44,126 nucleotides of DNA from Bacteroidales bacterium (GCA_003560165.1 PWJC01000041.1:1-44126); one strand, 5' to 3'; shown: positions 1-11,125, counted from the first letter of the stretch. Program-made: numbers and translations. The notes: a model not told the origin generated them from the letters alone.

Positions 1-7
1 AGGGCTG

Positions 8-3000
8 ATGGCCGCGGCCTTCCTCTTTATCCTTACAGGGAAGCTCGCTGCCATTGAGGATGCGCGCATGATGCGCTTTCCCGACATCAATGGAAACCAG
101 ATCGTATTTGTCTTTGCCGGCGATATCTGGACTGTGGATGCCACCGGGGGGGATGCCCGGCAGTTGACCTCCCACAAGGGCCTGGAACTGTTCCCAAAAA
201 TCTCTCCCGATGGGCAATGGATCGCATTCTCTGCCGAATACAGTGGTTCGAGGCAGGTGTATGTGATGCCTGCGGCGGGAGGGGCTCCCAGGCAGCTGAC
301 CTGGTATAACGACGTGGGCCCCATGCCACCGCGCGGAGGGTTTGACAATGTGGTGCTTGGATGGACCCCCGACAGCCGCAAGGTGTTGTTTCGGGGCAAC
401 AGGACTCCCTATGGAGACAGGATGGGCAAGTACTTCCTGGTCGACATCAACGGTGGGCTGGAAGAGCCCCTGCCTGTCCCACACGGAGGATTCGGGGTTT
501 TGTCTCCCGAAGGCGACAAAATAGCCTTTGCATACGTAGACCGCGAATTCAGGACCTGGAAGCGCTACAAGGGCGGCAGGGCATCCAACCTCTGGATCTA
601 TGACCTGGAGGCAGATCATTCAGAACAGATTACCGATTTCAAGGGCACTGACCACATCCCGGTCTGGTATGGCGATCACATCTATTTTGCTTCCGACCGC
701 GACAAATGGCTGAACATCCATGCATACAACACCAACACCGGCCAGGTTCGCCAGCTTACCTTCCACGACGACTTCGATGTCATGTGGCCAAGCGGGAGCG
801 GAGGACAGCTGGTGTATGAGAGTGGGGGCCATCTTTACCGGCTCGACCTCAATAATGAAAACCCCGAGAGGGTGGTGGTCAATATCAGATACGATTATGC
901 CCACACCCTGCCCTATCAGAAAAACGTAAAGGACAACATCCATAGCATGGCCATTTCACCGGGGGGGAACAGGGTCCTTTTCGATGCCCGGGGCGACATT
1001 TTCTCTGTGCCGGCAGGCGAAGGGACCATCCGCAACCTCACACTTAGCCAGGGAGTAAGGGCCGTTTATCCGCAATGGTCGCCCAATGGGCGATGGATCG
1101 CCTACTATGCCGATACCACCGGCGAATACGAAGTATATCTTTTGGAAAACAGGGACGGGGCCGAACCGCTGCAGATCACCACTGGCAGCCAGGGATGGAA
1201 GTACCAACCCAAATGGTCGCCCGACAGCCGCTACCTGGTATTTTTCGATCGCAGCATGAAACTTCAGCTGCTCGACATCCAAAACAGGCAGATCAGGGCA
1301 ATCGACACCCCCACGGCCGAGGAGATCCGGCATTACGACTTTTCGCCCGACAATCAGTGGATTACCTACGCCAAAAGCAGCCCGAACGGACTGTCGGCCG
1401 TGTGGGTGTACCATATCGGCGACGAGGAGGCCTTCCAGCTTACGGGCGACAATTTCGGCGACAGGAACCCGGTGTTCTCCAAAGACGGGCAATACATCTT
1501 CTTTTTATCCAACCGGGATTTCAACCTGAGGTTTTCGGCTTTTGAATTCGATTATGTATACGACCGGGCTACCCGTATATACGGCCTTCACCTGACCAGG
1601 GAAAGCCCGAGGCTATTTGAGCCTGTTGAAACGGAAGAACCCGCAGAGAGCCAGGATCAGAATCCTGCAGCCAACCAGGAGGTGGAGGTACGCATTGAGC
1701 GCGAAGGAGCGGACGGGCGGATTGTGGCATTTCCGTTGTCGCCGGGCAGCTATCATGGCTTGCAGGCCGTAAGCGAGGGTCTGGTCTATTTTACCACTTC
1801 CGGCATGCGGCGCTACCTGATTAAAGAACAACAGGATCAGTCGATCATGGAAGGCATTGGCATTGGCGTGGTGTCTGCCGACGAAAGCAAATTCCTGTAC
1901 CAGCACCGGGGCGATTACGGGGTAGCCAGGCTGGCCCCCGGACAGCAGCCGGGCGAAGGCAAACTGAACCTGGAAAACCTGACCATGCGCATAGAGCCAC
2001 ACAAGGAATGGGAGCAGATATTTACCGACGGATGGCGCATTTACCGCGATTTCTTTTATGTGGAAAACCTGCACGAGGTCGACTGGGAAGGCTTTTATGA
2101 GAGGTATTCGGCATTGCTGCCCTACCTGAACCACCGTTTCGACCTGGATTATATTTTCGGCGAAATGATCGCCGAGACCAATACCGGGCACGCCTATGTG
2201 GATTATGGCGACTTTGAGCGTGTCGAAAGGGTGGAGACCGGACTTCTCGGGGCCGAACTGGAGGCCGACCACCGCAACAGGCGTTACATCATCCGCAAGA
2301 TCTATCCCGGTGAAAATTGGGACGGAGGCAGGCGTTCGCCTCTTACCCTGCAAGGAATCGATGTAAGGGAGGGTGACTACCTGATCCGTATCGAAGGACA
2401 TGAAGTAACCACCTCCGATAATCCCTACAAATTCCTTGAAAACCGTGTCGGCATTGCCACCCGCATCACCGTCAACAACAGGCCCACGGCAGATGGCGCC
2501 CGTACCTACACCACACGGCCCATTTCCAGTGAGATCAACCTGAAGCACCTGGATTGGGTAAACACCCGCCGGGCCATGGTCGACGAAATGTCGGGGGGTC
2601 GCATCGGGTATATCTATGTGCCCAATACGGCCGCCGACGGCAACAGGGAACTCTTCAGGGGCATGTACGCCTACCACCACAAGGACGCCCTCATTATCGA
2701 CGAACGCTTTAACGGCGGCGGCTTCATCCCCGACAGGATGGTCGAGATACTGGCCCGGGAAACCCTTGCCAAATGGTACCGTGCAGGTCTGCCGCATCCG
2801 ATGCGCACCCCCGGGGTGGCCCATGACGGGCCCAAGGCCATGCTGATCAATCAATTCAGCTCTTCGGGCGGAGATGCCTTTCCGTATTTTTTCCGGGAGC
2901 TGGGCCTGGGCACCATCATCGGAACCCGTACATGGGGTGGCCTGGTTGGCATGACCGGCAATGCAGGGCTCAAGGATGGCGGATACATCGGCGTCCCGCG

Positions 3001-3226
3001 TTTTGGCATCTACAACGACGAAGGCGAGTGGATCATTGAAGGCATCGGTGTGTATCCCGACATTGAAGTCATCGACACCCCGCACAAAGTGGCCAGGGGA
3101 GAAGACCCCTCCCTTGAAAAAGCGGTGGAGGTGTTGCTGCAAAAACTCCGGGAAGATCCACCCAGGGAATGGCCGGTACCCGATCCGCCCGACCGCTCGG
3201 GATGGATAGAGAAAAAGATCGAATGA
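8..3226 (+). CDS. Secreted tricorn-like S41 family peptidase (beta-propeller + PDZ + C-terminal S41 protease)
   Basis: 1072 aa ORF with repeated WSPDGRWIAY/PxxSPDG propeller motifs and a C-terminal S41 signature (NQFSSSGGDAFPYFFRELGLGTIIGTRTWGG); hydrophobic N-terminus. The start could lie upstream of the window edge. Confidence 0.9.
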   Translation: MAAAFLFILTGKLAAIEDARMMRFPDINGNQIVFVFAGDIWTVDATGGDARQLTSHKGLELFPKISPDGQWIAFSAEYSGSRQVYVMPAAGGAPRQLTWYNDVGPMPPRGGFDNVVLGWTPDSRKVLFRGNRTPYGDRMGKYFLVDINGGLEEPLPVPHGGFGVLSPEGDKIAFAYVDREFRTWKRYKGGRASNLWIYDLEADHSEQITDFKGTDHIPVWYGDHIYFASDRDKWLNIHAYNTNTGQVRQLTFHDDFDVMWPSGSGGQLVYESGGHLYRLDLNNENPERVVVNIRYDYAHTLPYQKNVKDNIHSMAISPGGNRVLFDARGDIFSVPAGEGTIRNLTLSQGVRAVYPQWSPNGRWIAYYADTTGEYEVYLLENRDGAEPLQITTGSQGWKYQPKWSPDSRYLVFFDRSMKLQLLDIQNRQIRAIDTPTAEEIRHYDFSPDNQWITYAKSSPNGLSAVWVYHIGDEEAFQLTGDNFGDRNPVFSKDGQYIFFLSNRDFNLRFSAFEFDYVYDRATRIYGLHLTRESPRLFEPVETEEPAESQDQNPAANQEVEVRIEREGADGRIVAFPLSPGSYHGLQAVSEGLVYFTTSGMRRYLIKEQQDQSIMEGIGIGVVSADESKFLYQHRGDYGVARLAPGQQPGEGKLNLENLTMRIEPHKEWEQIFTDGWRIYRDFFYVENLHEVDWEGFYERYSALLPYLNHRFDLDYIFGEMIAETNTGHAYVDYGDFERVERVETGLLGAELEADHRNRRYIIRKIYPGENWDGGRRSPLTLQGIDVREGDYLIRIEGHEVTTSDNPYKFLENRVGIATRITVNNRPTADGARTYTTRPISSEINLKHLDWVNTRRAMVDEMSGGRIGYIYVPNTAADGNRELFRGMYAYHHKDALIIDERFNGGGFIPDRMVEILARETLAKWYRAGLPHPMRTPGVAHDGPKAMLINQFSSSGGDAFPYFFRELGLGTIIGTRTWGGLVGMTGNAGLKDGGYIGVPRFGIYNDEGEWIIEGIGVYPDIEVIDTPHKVARGEDPSLEKAVEVLLQKLREDPPREWPVPDPPDRSGWIEKKIE

Positions 3227-3227
3227 T

Positions 3228-5540
3228 CTAGAAGGGGTATCCGATCCCCAAGTTAAAGACGATGTTCTCCCGCAGCCAACGGCCGTCAAAGAGCCGCACG
3301 GTGTCGAAATAGCGGCCGTTGGCGGTGGAGGGAGTGGCCAGGGGAAAAGCGAAATCAAATCGAAGGACAAAAAAGCCCGGGTCGATACGAAGACCCGTAC
3401 CGGCTCCCATGGCGATCTGCATAATAAACTCCCCGCTGCGGAACTCACCCCCCGGTACCTGCTCGTCTTCTTCCAGCCGCCAGATATTGCCTGCATCCAC
3501 AAACAGGGCTGCTTTGAGCAGACCGGTGATGGCAAGTCGGTATTCGAGGTTGATTTCCAGTTTCAGGTCGCCGGTACGGTGAATGCCAAAAGTGGTGACC
3601 TCCTCTTCGCCCTGGTCGTAGATGCCCGGGCCCAGGGTTCTGGGGTGAAAAGCCCGGATGCTGTTGGATCCGCCAATCACAAATTGCTTTACAAAAGGCA
3701 GCATGTCGGAGTTGGCATACGGAAATCCGGCACCCAGTATCAGGCGTGAAGCCAGCAGTTGGCCTTCTGTGAGTTCATAGTAGTATCGAAGGTCGACTTC
3801 CGACCTGGCAAATTGGGCAAAGGGCTGTCCGAACACCGCATAATTGCCCCTGTCGTCGGTGCCGGCCCCGGAAAGGGAATGGATCAGATAAGCCAGGTTC
3901 CCCGACAGGTCCAGGTCCCAGCGCAGATACCAGTCGCGGCCGTGTACGCCTTCAAGCCTCGAATTGTAGATAAAGGAATACTGCCCGCCAAGGATGAACT
4001 GCTCGAACAGCCCTTCGCGAAGCAACCTCCCCCCCACCACCTCATCTTCGAGTGGCTCTGTCATATTGCCGAGAATAAAACTATTGAAAACCAGGGGGCT
4101 GACTCTGTATTGGGTAGAGCGGCGGCGGTTCCAGGTATAGCCGAACTGCAGGCGCAGGGTGGTCAGGCTGAAGGCATCGGTTCGGTGAAGGAAATTGACG
4201 CCGGCCGACACCCGGGTCTTTGGCGACAAGACCTGGCGGCCGGTATGCCAGCCAAACGGAAGGATAAAGCGGGGGTAGGTAAGGCCACCATCCAGGCCAA
4301 ACTCCCTCAAAGAGGCGCTGCGCTGCCGCCCCACCAGCACCTCGTAGGCTGCGTTCATGCTCAGGTCGAGGGCTTCGGCGCCTTTAAACAGGTTCAGGTT
4401 GCTGAACCCCAAGACCAGGCCGGGCCCGGCAAAATGGTTGCTTTTGGTAACCCCCCTGAGCTCGGCCGACAGGGATTTGGGCCGGGTGGGTGAAAGCAGG
4501 ACTCGGATATCCAACAGGTAGTCGTCCTCCCGCTGGCGTTCAGCAAACCTCAGGTTAACAAACCTGAAAGTCCCCAGTCCGAGCAGGTGGTTCAGTGTGC
4601 GGTCATGATCCTCCACATTGTATATGCTGCCAGAATGCAGGTAGATGGCCCGGGTAATGGCCTGAGGGCTAAATTGCTGCTGGCTGTCGATGAAATACAA
4701 TCCATCGCCCAGATAGAGCGTATCTGCCGCAGACCGGTTGCCATCAGGGGCCACCATGTAATCGGCCTCTATGTATATATTCCCGATCCGGTACTGCCTC
4801 CTGCCCTGTGGCGGAATGTTCTCCTTGATGGTGACGTATATATCAACATGGCGGTTGCCAGCCGCCGAATCGGCCCTGAAAAGGAGGAGGTCGGGATGAA
4901 AAAAATAATATCCCTGCCGTTTCAGGGCATTGTCGATGCGCCGCCTCTCCTGCCTCAACATTTCCAGGCTGTATAAATCGCCGGTCCGGATCAGGCTGTT
5001 GTCGAGCAGGGCATTGATCCTTTCGGGAAGCATGCCGTCTTCTTCGGAGGGGTGAAGCCGCCCGAAACGATAGGGAGGCGCAAGATCCACAAAATAGTCG
5101 ACCGAGGCGGAGCGTCTGTCCCTGCTCACTTCGTAGTTCAGCGAGTGCTCAAAATAACCCATATTGTACAATCTGTTATCGATCAGCCGAAGGTTACGCT
5201 CAACCGACACCTGGTCGAAAAGCACCGGTTCTTCTCCCAGCCTTTCGCGCATCCAGTACCTTAATCCCCTTCCGGTGGGTTCGCCAGCTACCTGGTACAT
5301 CCACAAACGCGGCCGCATAAACAAAAAGCTGGAATTGGGCCGGGGGCGGAGCACCCGGGAGAGTTCTGCTTCAATATTGCGGGGTTCCCTGATATCATCT
5401 GCCTTGTCGATATGCACCTGGCTGCCGGTATACAGCTGTTGGTCCTCCTCCAAAAGGCGCAGACCGGTACACCCCCCGATAAGGGGCAGCATCAGCAGCA
5501 GCGGCAGCCACACGGTCATGTATTTTCTTTGTGTCATCAT
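3228..5540 (-). CDS. Omp85/BamA-TamA family outer-membrane protein (POTRA + surface antigen D15 barrel)
   Basis: 770 aa, lipobox-like LIGGCTG at N-terminus, POTRA-like region, C-terminal barrel ending GIGYPF; immediately downstream of a TamB-like gene. Confidence 0.88.
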   Translation of the reverse strand: MMTQRKYMTVWLPLLLMLPLIGGCTGLRLLEEDQQLYTGSQVHIDKADDIREPRNIEAELSRVLRPRPNSSFLFMRPRLWMYQVAGEPTGRGLRYWMRERLGEEPVLFDQVSVERNLRLIDNRLYNMGYFEHSLNYEVSRDRRSASVDYFVDLAPPYRFGRLHPSEEDGMLPERINALLDNSLIRTGDLYSLEMLRQERRRIDNALKRQGYYFFHPDLLLFRADSAAGNRHVDIYVTIKENIPPQGRRQYRIGNIYIEADYMVAPDGNRSAADTLYLGDGLYFIDSQQQFSPQAITRAIYLHSGSIYNVEDHDRTLNHLLGLGTFRFVNLRFAERQREDDYLLDIRVLLSPTRPKSLSAELRGVTKSNHFAGPGLVLGFSNLNLFKGAEALDLSMNAAYEVLVGRQRSASLREFGLDGGLTYPRFILPFGWHTGRQVLSPKTRVSAGVNFLHRTDAFSLTTLRLQFGYTWNRRRSTQYRVSPLVFNSFILGNMTEPLEDEVVGGRLLREGLFEQFILGGQYSFIYNSRLEGVHGRDWYLRWDLDLSGNLAYLIHSLSGAGTDDRGNYAVFGQPFAQFARSEVDLRYYYELTEGQLLASRLILGAGFPYANSDMLPFVKQFVIGGSNSIRAFHPRTLGPGIYDQGEEEVTTFGIHRTGDLKLEINLEYRLAITGLLKAALFVDAGNIWRLEEDEQVPGGEFRSGEFIMQIAMGAGTGLRIDPGFFVLRFDFAFPLATPSTANGRYFDTVRLFDGRWLRENIVFNLGIGYPF

Positions 5541-5549
5541 GCTGGTTCC

Positions 5550-8500
5550 TCAATCAATGTACTCCGGGTCGCCCGGGGGCACTTCCGGGCTTTCCTGCCG
5601 GGTTCTGAACAACTCCCTGAATCGCCTGTAGGTCTGTTTAAAGATCAGTGACAGACCGGTCTCCACCAGTTCGCCATCAAACACATCCTGGTATTTTCTC
5701 TCCCTGTAGCCTTTCACGATCAGCCTGCCATCGGGCGTGAGCAGGTATTCGACCGAAAAATCACCGGCTATGTCGGCCGGGCTCAGTTGCCTGCGGGTTT
5801 CGTCCTCCAGTTCCAGGTTCCCTCCTGCAGTGATCCTCAGCCTGTCGTCCAGGAAATCGCGGGAAATCTCCATCTGCAATTCTGTCCTTCCCACCACCTC
5901 ACCATCCACCACTTGTTCGTACGATTCTACACCGAATTGGATATCAATGCCCCTGACATACCTCTCAGAGAGCCGGTTTAACTGCTGCGACAGGATGCGG
6001 CTGGCACTGCTGCGTGCCGTGGCAGTAAGGCCCGGGCCTTCGGCGATCGAAGCGAAGGGGTCTTCGCGGATAAAACTGCCGATGGTCAAAAGGGCAAATA
6101 CCTGTTTGTTCAGTTCCGACTCGTTTTCATTGAGCCCATCCAGCCGCTGTTGCAAGCGGCCTTCCATGGCGCCCCGGTGTTCGGGTGGGAGCATGATCTC
6201 AAAACGGATCTGAGGACTCATCAGTTCCCCGTTCATATGAAGCATTACTTCAAAGGGGTAGGTGCGCCGGTAAGCAACCCCCGGCTGGTCTGAAACGGCG
6301 TGCGATGCCATGAGCTCTCCGGCCGAAGTCCTGATGGTATACCTTGCCAAGATATCGACCGTGGCATCGATGGGATCGCCGGTCCATACGATATTGCTGC
6401 CGCTGACAATATCGAAATTCCGGCGGATAAAATCAAAGAAAGTCATCTGGTAGGCACCTGAGCTGATCTCGTAATTTCCGGCCAGGCTGATGCGTCCGCC
6501 GGGGTCCACCCCGTAGGTGAGAACGCCTCCTCCCCTGACTTCGAGAAAATCGCCGGTATGCTCATCGATAAATACCCGTACATCGGTAAGGGGGTCCACC
6601 TCCACATTGACGTTGACCACCATGTTCTGAAACGCCGCCGTCATAGGCTCGCGCTCCAGGGGCCTGTCGATGAACTCAGCAAAAGGGAGGTCGGCAGGAG
6701 GTATGAACTCCACCACCCCCTCATCGCCAATGGCCTGGGGATGGGCCGGAGGGATGATGAAACTGAAATCGGAACCCTGGTTCAGCCCCAGCCTGCCCTC
6801 GATCTGGGGTTGGCTCAGCGGACCCTGCATCCGCAGATCGGTGTCGATGAGCAGGCGGCCGAAAAACAGCTCGTTTTGCCCCCTGGGCAGATCCATGGCC
6901 AGGAAATTCCGTGACGAAAGCATGAGGTCGAAGCGGATGTCGTCCATTTGGTCGATGTTCACCGTGCCATCGAGGCTCGCCCTCCTGCCGCTTCGGTCGA
7001 CCAGGGTGAATTCGCTGAATGCAATACGTTGCCTGTCAAATATGATGCGTTCGTCCGGAATACGGTACGCCGCATTGACAAAGGCCACATGGAAACCGAC
7101 CTGGTCAAAGTCAAGTGCACCGGTAAGGCCGGGTGCCGACAGCTCACCGTCCAGGCGAAGCTCACCCGAGAGCATCCCCTGCATCTGGCTAAGCTGTTCA
7201 AAAGTAAATGCCTCCAGTGTAGACAGGTCGAGCTGATCCAGACGCACATCCATGGCGATACTTGCCGGGGCTGCCAGATTCAGACTGCCCTCCAGGTCAA
7301 GACGGTTTCCGTAACCACTCACCGAAACCCTGGTGTGGTATACGGCCGGAGGTTTACTCTCCATCCACAGCTCCACATCACCGATTTTATTGCCCTCCAC
7401 CCCCAGGGCATCTACCGTGAGCTCGGCCGACAGCAGCGGGGTTTCGAACAAGTGGGTAATGTCGGCCGAGGCATTCAGCCCCCCGCTGACCAGGGGAGTT
7501 CCCCCGATCAGGTCGAATGCGCCCAGGTCGATATGACGAAGCCGGATTTCCAGGGGTTCCTCCAGATTGTCGGGATCGCCGCGGTGCAGGGCGATCTCCT
7601 TGCCGTTGCTGCTGATGTTTAACCGGTGAGCGGTCAGGTAGCGGGGGCCGAGGCGCAACAAATTGGCAGGATCAGCAACCCATTCCTGACGGTTTACCAG
7701 CAGATGCTGATCGAGTGTGAGCTCTGTCAAACCGTCTATCCGGCGCAGCCGGCCCGAAAGGTCGAGCCAGGCATCGCCGCGGTGGTCGTCGAACGAAAGG
7801 TTAAACTCCAGCACGTCCTGCTGTAGTTCTCCCATCAGTTCGACATTGGAAAGATCCATTCCCCCTGCCCTGAACGAGGGCAAGGCCAGGGAAACTTCTA
7901 TGAGGCCGGGGTCTGAAGCAGCGCGAAGGTGAAGTTGTTGCAGTTCCCACCCCGTGGCTTCGGCATGGGGTATGTTGAGGTCGAGGCTCAGCATGGAAGT
8001 CTGACCGTCAAAATCTATGCTGAACCCAAACGCCTCATAGGTTTCAATTTGTGGAAGCAGCAATTCGGTAATATAAGGAGTAGGGCTCAGCTTGCCGTTC
8101 AGGGTGAATTCCTGATCGGCCGGAACCGGGATGCCATCAGGGGGACTACCCATCTCAAAGTATTCGCCCAGATGTGCTGCCAACAGGCCTGGAAGGCCAA
8201 GGGGTGAGATGCTGCCGTGATAGGCCAGTTCCAAAAAGGGAGCCGTAACATCCAGGCTGAAGTCCTCCCCGGGCATGCCGGCTTCCACTATCAGGCTGTC
8301 CAGCGAAAAGACCTCCCCCTCGTGGAATACATGGGTGTTGTCCAGACGGATAACACCCTCAAAAAAATCATCGGCCAACTGGCTGATATCGGCCGACAGA
8401 TTGGTCTGCACCAAAATGAGATCGGAGGTCAGCATCAGTTCACGGGCATTCATATGCAGCAGCTCCCATTCGGCACTCAGTCGTGGGGCCTCCTCCCCCA

Positions 8501-10640
8501 GCTTCATGCCGGTATGGGCGATCAGTGAAAGGTGGTCGTCGCTGTATTCAAGCACCGACCGGATCTCCCCTCCGCTAAGGCTTCCCGATAATTCAAGACC
8601 GCGGTAGGTATACTCATTAAACCATACCGAATCGATCCTGCCTTCTGCCTCCATTTCCATCTGTATGGGATCGAATCCCCTTCCGCTGATAACAAAATCC
8701 GCATAAAGCTCTCTGATGAGTTCTTCCTCCCCCAGCAAGGCAATTGGCCTGGGTGCGTCCAGTTGAAACCGGGCTTCCCAGGCGGGTTCCTCTTCCCCTT
8801 GCCGTGTGGCCATTTGCAGCTCGAGCAGCAGGTTCGCCACCTCACTTTCAAGTCCGGCATCCAGCTCGAAATCGTAAGGAGTCCCGGAAAAAGAAAGCTC
8901 CCCGATCAGGGTATCGGGAAAAACCAGACCTTCCGGACGCAGGGTATCGGGAAGATAGGCCATCATTGCCGGGGGATGGCTCTGCAATGTCCACTGCGGG
9001 ATGTCAGCAAACAGGCTGTCGAGCTCCGGATAGCCGCGTATGTTGGCGCTCAGGCCGGTGCTTAGCCGCCCCGGCAGTCCGATCAGGACCTCCTCCAGCC
9101 AAAGGTCTTCCAGGGTCCCGATGGCCCTGGCAGAGAACATCAGGGGGGGGGCCTGGGGATCGGGGAACAACACCTGCAGCCCAGGCACGAACACCATCAG
9201 ATCTCGGCCCAGCAGGCCGCCCTCCAGCCGGATGTCGAGGGGCTGATGGGGAAGCGGCACCAGGTTTTGCCGCAAAAGCGGTGCTCCAATGTGCAGCCGT
9301 CCCTCCAACCTGCTTTCGGTGGTCTCGATGAGCAGGTCCTCCACGAGAGCCTCCCGGCCCAGGGCAATCCCGGCAGAGAGTTCTATCAGCGAAAAGCCAC
9401 CGGCATCCCTGCCGGAAAAGTGCCGCAACCCGGCCCGCAGGCTGTCGGGGGTGAGCAGCAGATCCTCAATCCACAGGTCGACATCGTCAAAAGCAAAACT
9501 TTCGGCATCAAATGCTTCCCCGCTGCCACCGGCCAGCTTGTTTCGGTTCATGGACACAGAGGCCTGGTTCAGCCTCAGTTGGCCGGCCCACACAGTGACC
9601 GGGATGATCCCTTCCAAATTGAATTCCCCATCACCAGTGGGAGCAATTTCTTCTTGCAGGGGGCTCTCCCTCTGCCCGCCACCGGTGTAAAGATCGGCCA
9701 CCAGCCCATCCACTACCAGGCTGTGCAAGGCAAAGTCCAGGCGGTCGATGTCCAGATCGCGGGGATTCAGGAGCAACTCCTCCAGCCAGAGGTCGAGCAC
9801 CCTGTTACCCGCCTCGGCATAGTGAAAGCCCAGATTACCCAGACGCAGGCTACCCAAAAAGATCCGGGGGGTTTCGGGTGGGGGTTCATCGGGGCGAACA
9901 GCCGGCTCTCTGGAGGGTTCATCCAGGGCCAGGTCAATGGTCCCATCCAGGATGGCCACATCACCGAGGCCGAACCGCATTCCGGCAGGATCAAGCAATT
10001 CGATGGGAAGATCGATCCTGCCAATGCCCAGCCGGAGATCAATGCCCGCAAAGTGGTCGGCAAAGCGGAAGGAAACATTGCGCAAGAGGATGCTGCCGAT
10101 GTCAAACTCCCAGTCTGCAGCCTGTTCTCCGGGCGTTTCCTCTTCGGGCGACCGTTCGCCGGGGTCATCCATTGCATCAGCAGGCTGATCTGCTGCAGCC
10201 ACTTCCCCGGCAAGGGCCATGATGATCCGGTCTGTGTTGAAGAGGGTATCGGGATAAAGCCGGGTCATGGAAAAGCGGGCATCTTCCAGGCTCAGGCGGC
10301 GCAGATGCACCCGGTTACGCAACAGGGCCAGCACCCGCACATCTGCCTCCAGCCTCCCGGCATACAGCAGGGTATCGCCCTGCAAATCTTCGGCATAAAT
10401 CCTCTCCAGGCTGATGGAAGCAGGAAGGCGAAGGGCCACCCTGCCGACCGTGATGGGGGCGCCAGTGCGTTCGGAAGCCATCCGGGCGAGCTGACCCGTA
10501 AGCCAGGTTTGTACGGGAGGAAGTTGCAGGGCGATTGCCACAGCCAGTATCAGCAGGAAGAGAATGAACAGCCCCCGCCCTGTCCACCTGAGGGCGGTTG
10601 TCAAATATCTTTTTATGGCCGGGGATGGATTTAACCGCAT
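5550..10640 (-). CDS. tamB: Translocation/assembly module TamB (DUF490) protein
   Basis: Very long ORF with N-terminal TM helix, beta-rich repeats and typical TamB C-terminal region (ISLAGNYEISSGAYQMTFFDFIRRNFDIVSGSNIVWTGDPIDATVDILARYTIRTS). Likely start at MRLNPSP (10640) rather than ORF start 10670. Confidence 0.88.
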   Translation of the reverse strand: MRLNPSPAIKRYLTTALRWTGRGLFILFLLILAVAIALQLPPVQTWLTGQLARMASERTGAPITVGRVALRLPASISLERIYAEDLQGDTLLYAGRLEADVRVLALLRNRVHLRRLSLEDARFSMTRLYPDTLFNTDRIIMALAGEVAAADQPADAMDDPGERSPEEETPGEQAADWEFDIGSILLRNVSFRFADHFAGIDLRLGIGRIDLPIELLDPAGMRFGLGDVAILDGTIDLALDEPSREPAVRPDEPPPETPRIFLGSLRLGNLGFHYAEAGNRVLDLWLEELLLNPRDLDIDRLDFALHSLVVDGLVADLYTGGGQRESPLQEEIAPTGDGEFNLEGIIPVTVWAGQLRLNQASVSMNRNKLAGGSGEAFDAESFAFDDVDLWIEDLLLTPDSLRAGLRHFSGRDAGGFSLIELSAGIALGREALVEDLLIETTESRLEGRLHIGAPLLRQNLVPLPHQPLDIRLEGGLLGRDLMVFVPGLQVLFPDPQAPPLMFSARAIGTLEDLWLEEVLIGLPGRLSTGLSANIRGYPELDSLFADIPQWTLQSHPPAMMAYLPDTLRPEGLVFPDTLIGELSFSGTPYDFELDAGLESEVANLLLELQMATRQGEEEPAWEARFQLDAPRPIALLGEEELIRELYADFVISGRGFDPIQMEMEAEGRIDSVWFNEYTYRGLELSGSLSGGEIRSVLEYSDDHLSLIAHTGMKLGEEAPRLSAEWELLHMNARELMLTSDLILVQTNLSADISQLADDFFEGVIRLDNTHVFHEGEVFSLDSLIVEAGMPGEDFSLDVTAPFLELAYHGSISPLGLPGLLAAHLGEYFEMGSPPDGIPVPADQEFTLNGKLSPTPYITELLLPQIETYEAFGFSIDFDGQTSMLSLDLNIPHAEATGWELQQLHLRAASDPGLIEVSLALPSFRAGGMDLSNVELMGELQQDVLEFNLSFDDHRGDAWLDLSGRLRRIDGLTELTLDQHLLVNRQEWVADPANLLRLGPRYLTAHRLNISSNGKEIALHRGDPDNLEEPLEIRLRHIDLGAFDLIGGTPLVSGGLNASADITHLFETPLLSAELTVDALGVEGNKIGDVELWMESKPPAVYHTRVSVSGYGNRLDLEGSLNLAAPASIAMDVRLDQLDLSTLEAFTFEQLSQMQGMLSGELRLDGELSAPGLTGALDFDQVGFHVAFVNAAYRIPDERIIFDRQRIAFSEFTLVDRSGRRASLDGTVNIDQMDDIRFDLMLSSRNFLAMDLPRGQNELFFGRLLIDTDLRMQGPLSQPQIEGRLGLNQGSDFSFIIPPAHPQAIGDEGVVEFIPPADLPFAEFIDRPLEREPMTAAFQNMVVNVNVEVDPLTDVRVFIDEHTGDFLEVRGGGVLTYGVDPGGRISLAGNYEISSGAYQMTFFDFIRRNFDIVSGSNIVWTGDPIDATVDILARYTIRTSAGELMASHAVSDQPGVAYRRTYPFEVMLHMNGELMSPQIRFEIMLPPEHRGAMEGRLQQRLDGLNENESELNKQVFALLTIGSFIREDPFASIAEGPGLTATARSSASRILSQQLNRLSERYVRGIDIQFGVESYEQVVDGEVVGRTELQMEISRDFLDDRLRITAGGNLELEDETRRQLSPADIAGDFSVEYLLTPDGRLIVKGYRERKYQDVFDGELVETGLSLIFKQTYRRFRELFRTRQESPEVPPGDPEYID

Positions 10641-10780
10641 ACAATTCGTTTGGGCAGGGTCTTCCACCAAGATACAAAATGTTGGGAAAAGTTTTCAACA
10701 AAATTTGATTTGCCAATGCACCCGGCAGGCATTACCTTTGAACAACCGCAGAAAGCTGTGGGGTAAAACCAGGGCAACGC

Positions 10781-11125
10781 ATGGACAAAAACAAAAAAGA
10801 CAGTGGTCGCCGCATCATATACTCTACCGATCCCTCTTTCGGGCAGGAAAGGGAAGAGGAGATGCAGGAAACCCCACCGCCCGCCTCACAGCGGCTCAGG
10901 GCGGGAATCAGCAAAAAAGGCCGGGCAGGCAAAACAGTGACCGTGGTGACAGGCTTTTCAGGAAACCCCAGAGAGCTGGAGGCCCTCGGCAGGGAGCTCA
11001 GAAGTCACTGCGGCACAGGAGGATCGGTTAAGGAGGGTCAGATACTGCTGCAGGGCGATGTGCGGGATAAGGTGGTCAATGCGTTGCTCAAGGCAGGTTA
11101 CCAGGCAAAAAAAGCCGGGGGCTGA
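10781..11125 (+). CDS. SUI1/eIF1-family translation initiation factor homolog
   Basis: 114 aa; C-terminal SUI1 motif KTVTVVTGFSGNPRELEALGRELRSHCGTGGSVKEGQILLQGDVRDKVVNALLKAGY. Confidence 0.88.
   Translation: MDKNKKDSGRRIIYSTDPSFGQEREEEMQETPPPASQRLRAGISKKGRAGKTVTVVTGFSGNPRELEALGRELRSHCGTGGSVKEGQILLQGDVRDKVVNALLKAGYQAKKAGG

Noticed and set aside
1613-3535. 640-aa minus-strand ORF across the tricorn protease gene
   Set aside because: Antisense shadow of a well-supported CDS in GC-rich codon usage; low-complexity translation without recognisable domain.
9246-10634. 462-aa plus-strand ORF opposite tamB
   Set aside because: Shadow ORF; translation is Gln/Gly/Pro-rich with no recognisable family, while the TamB reading is strong.
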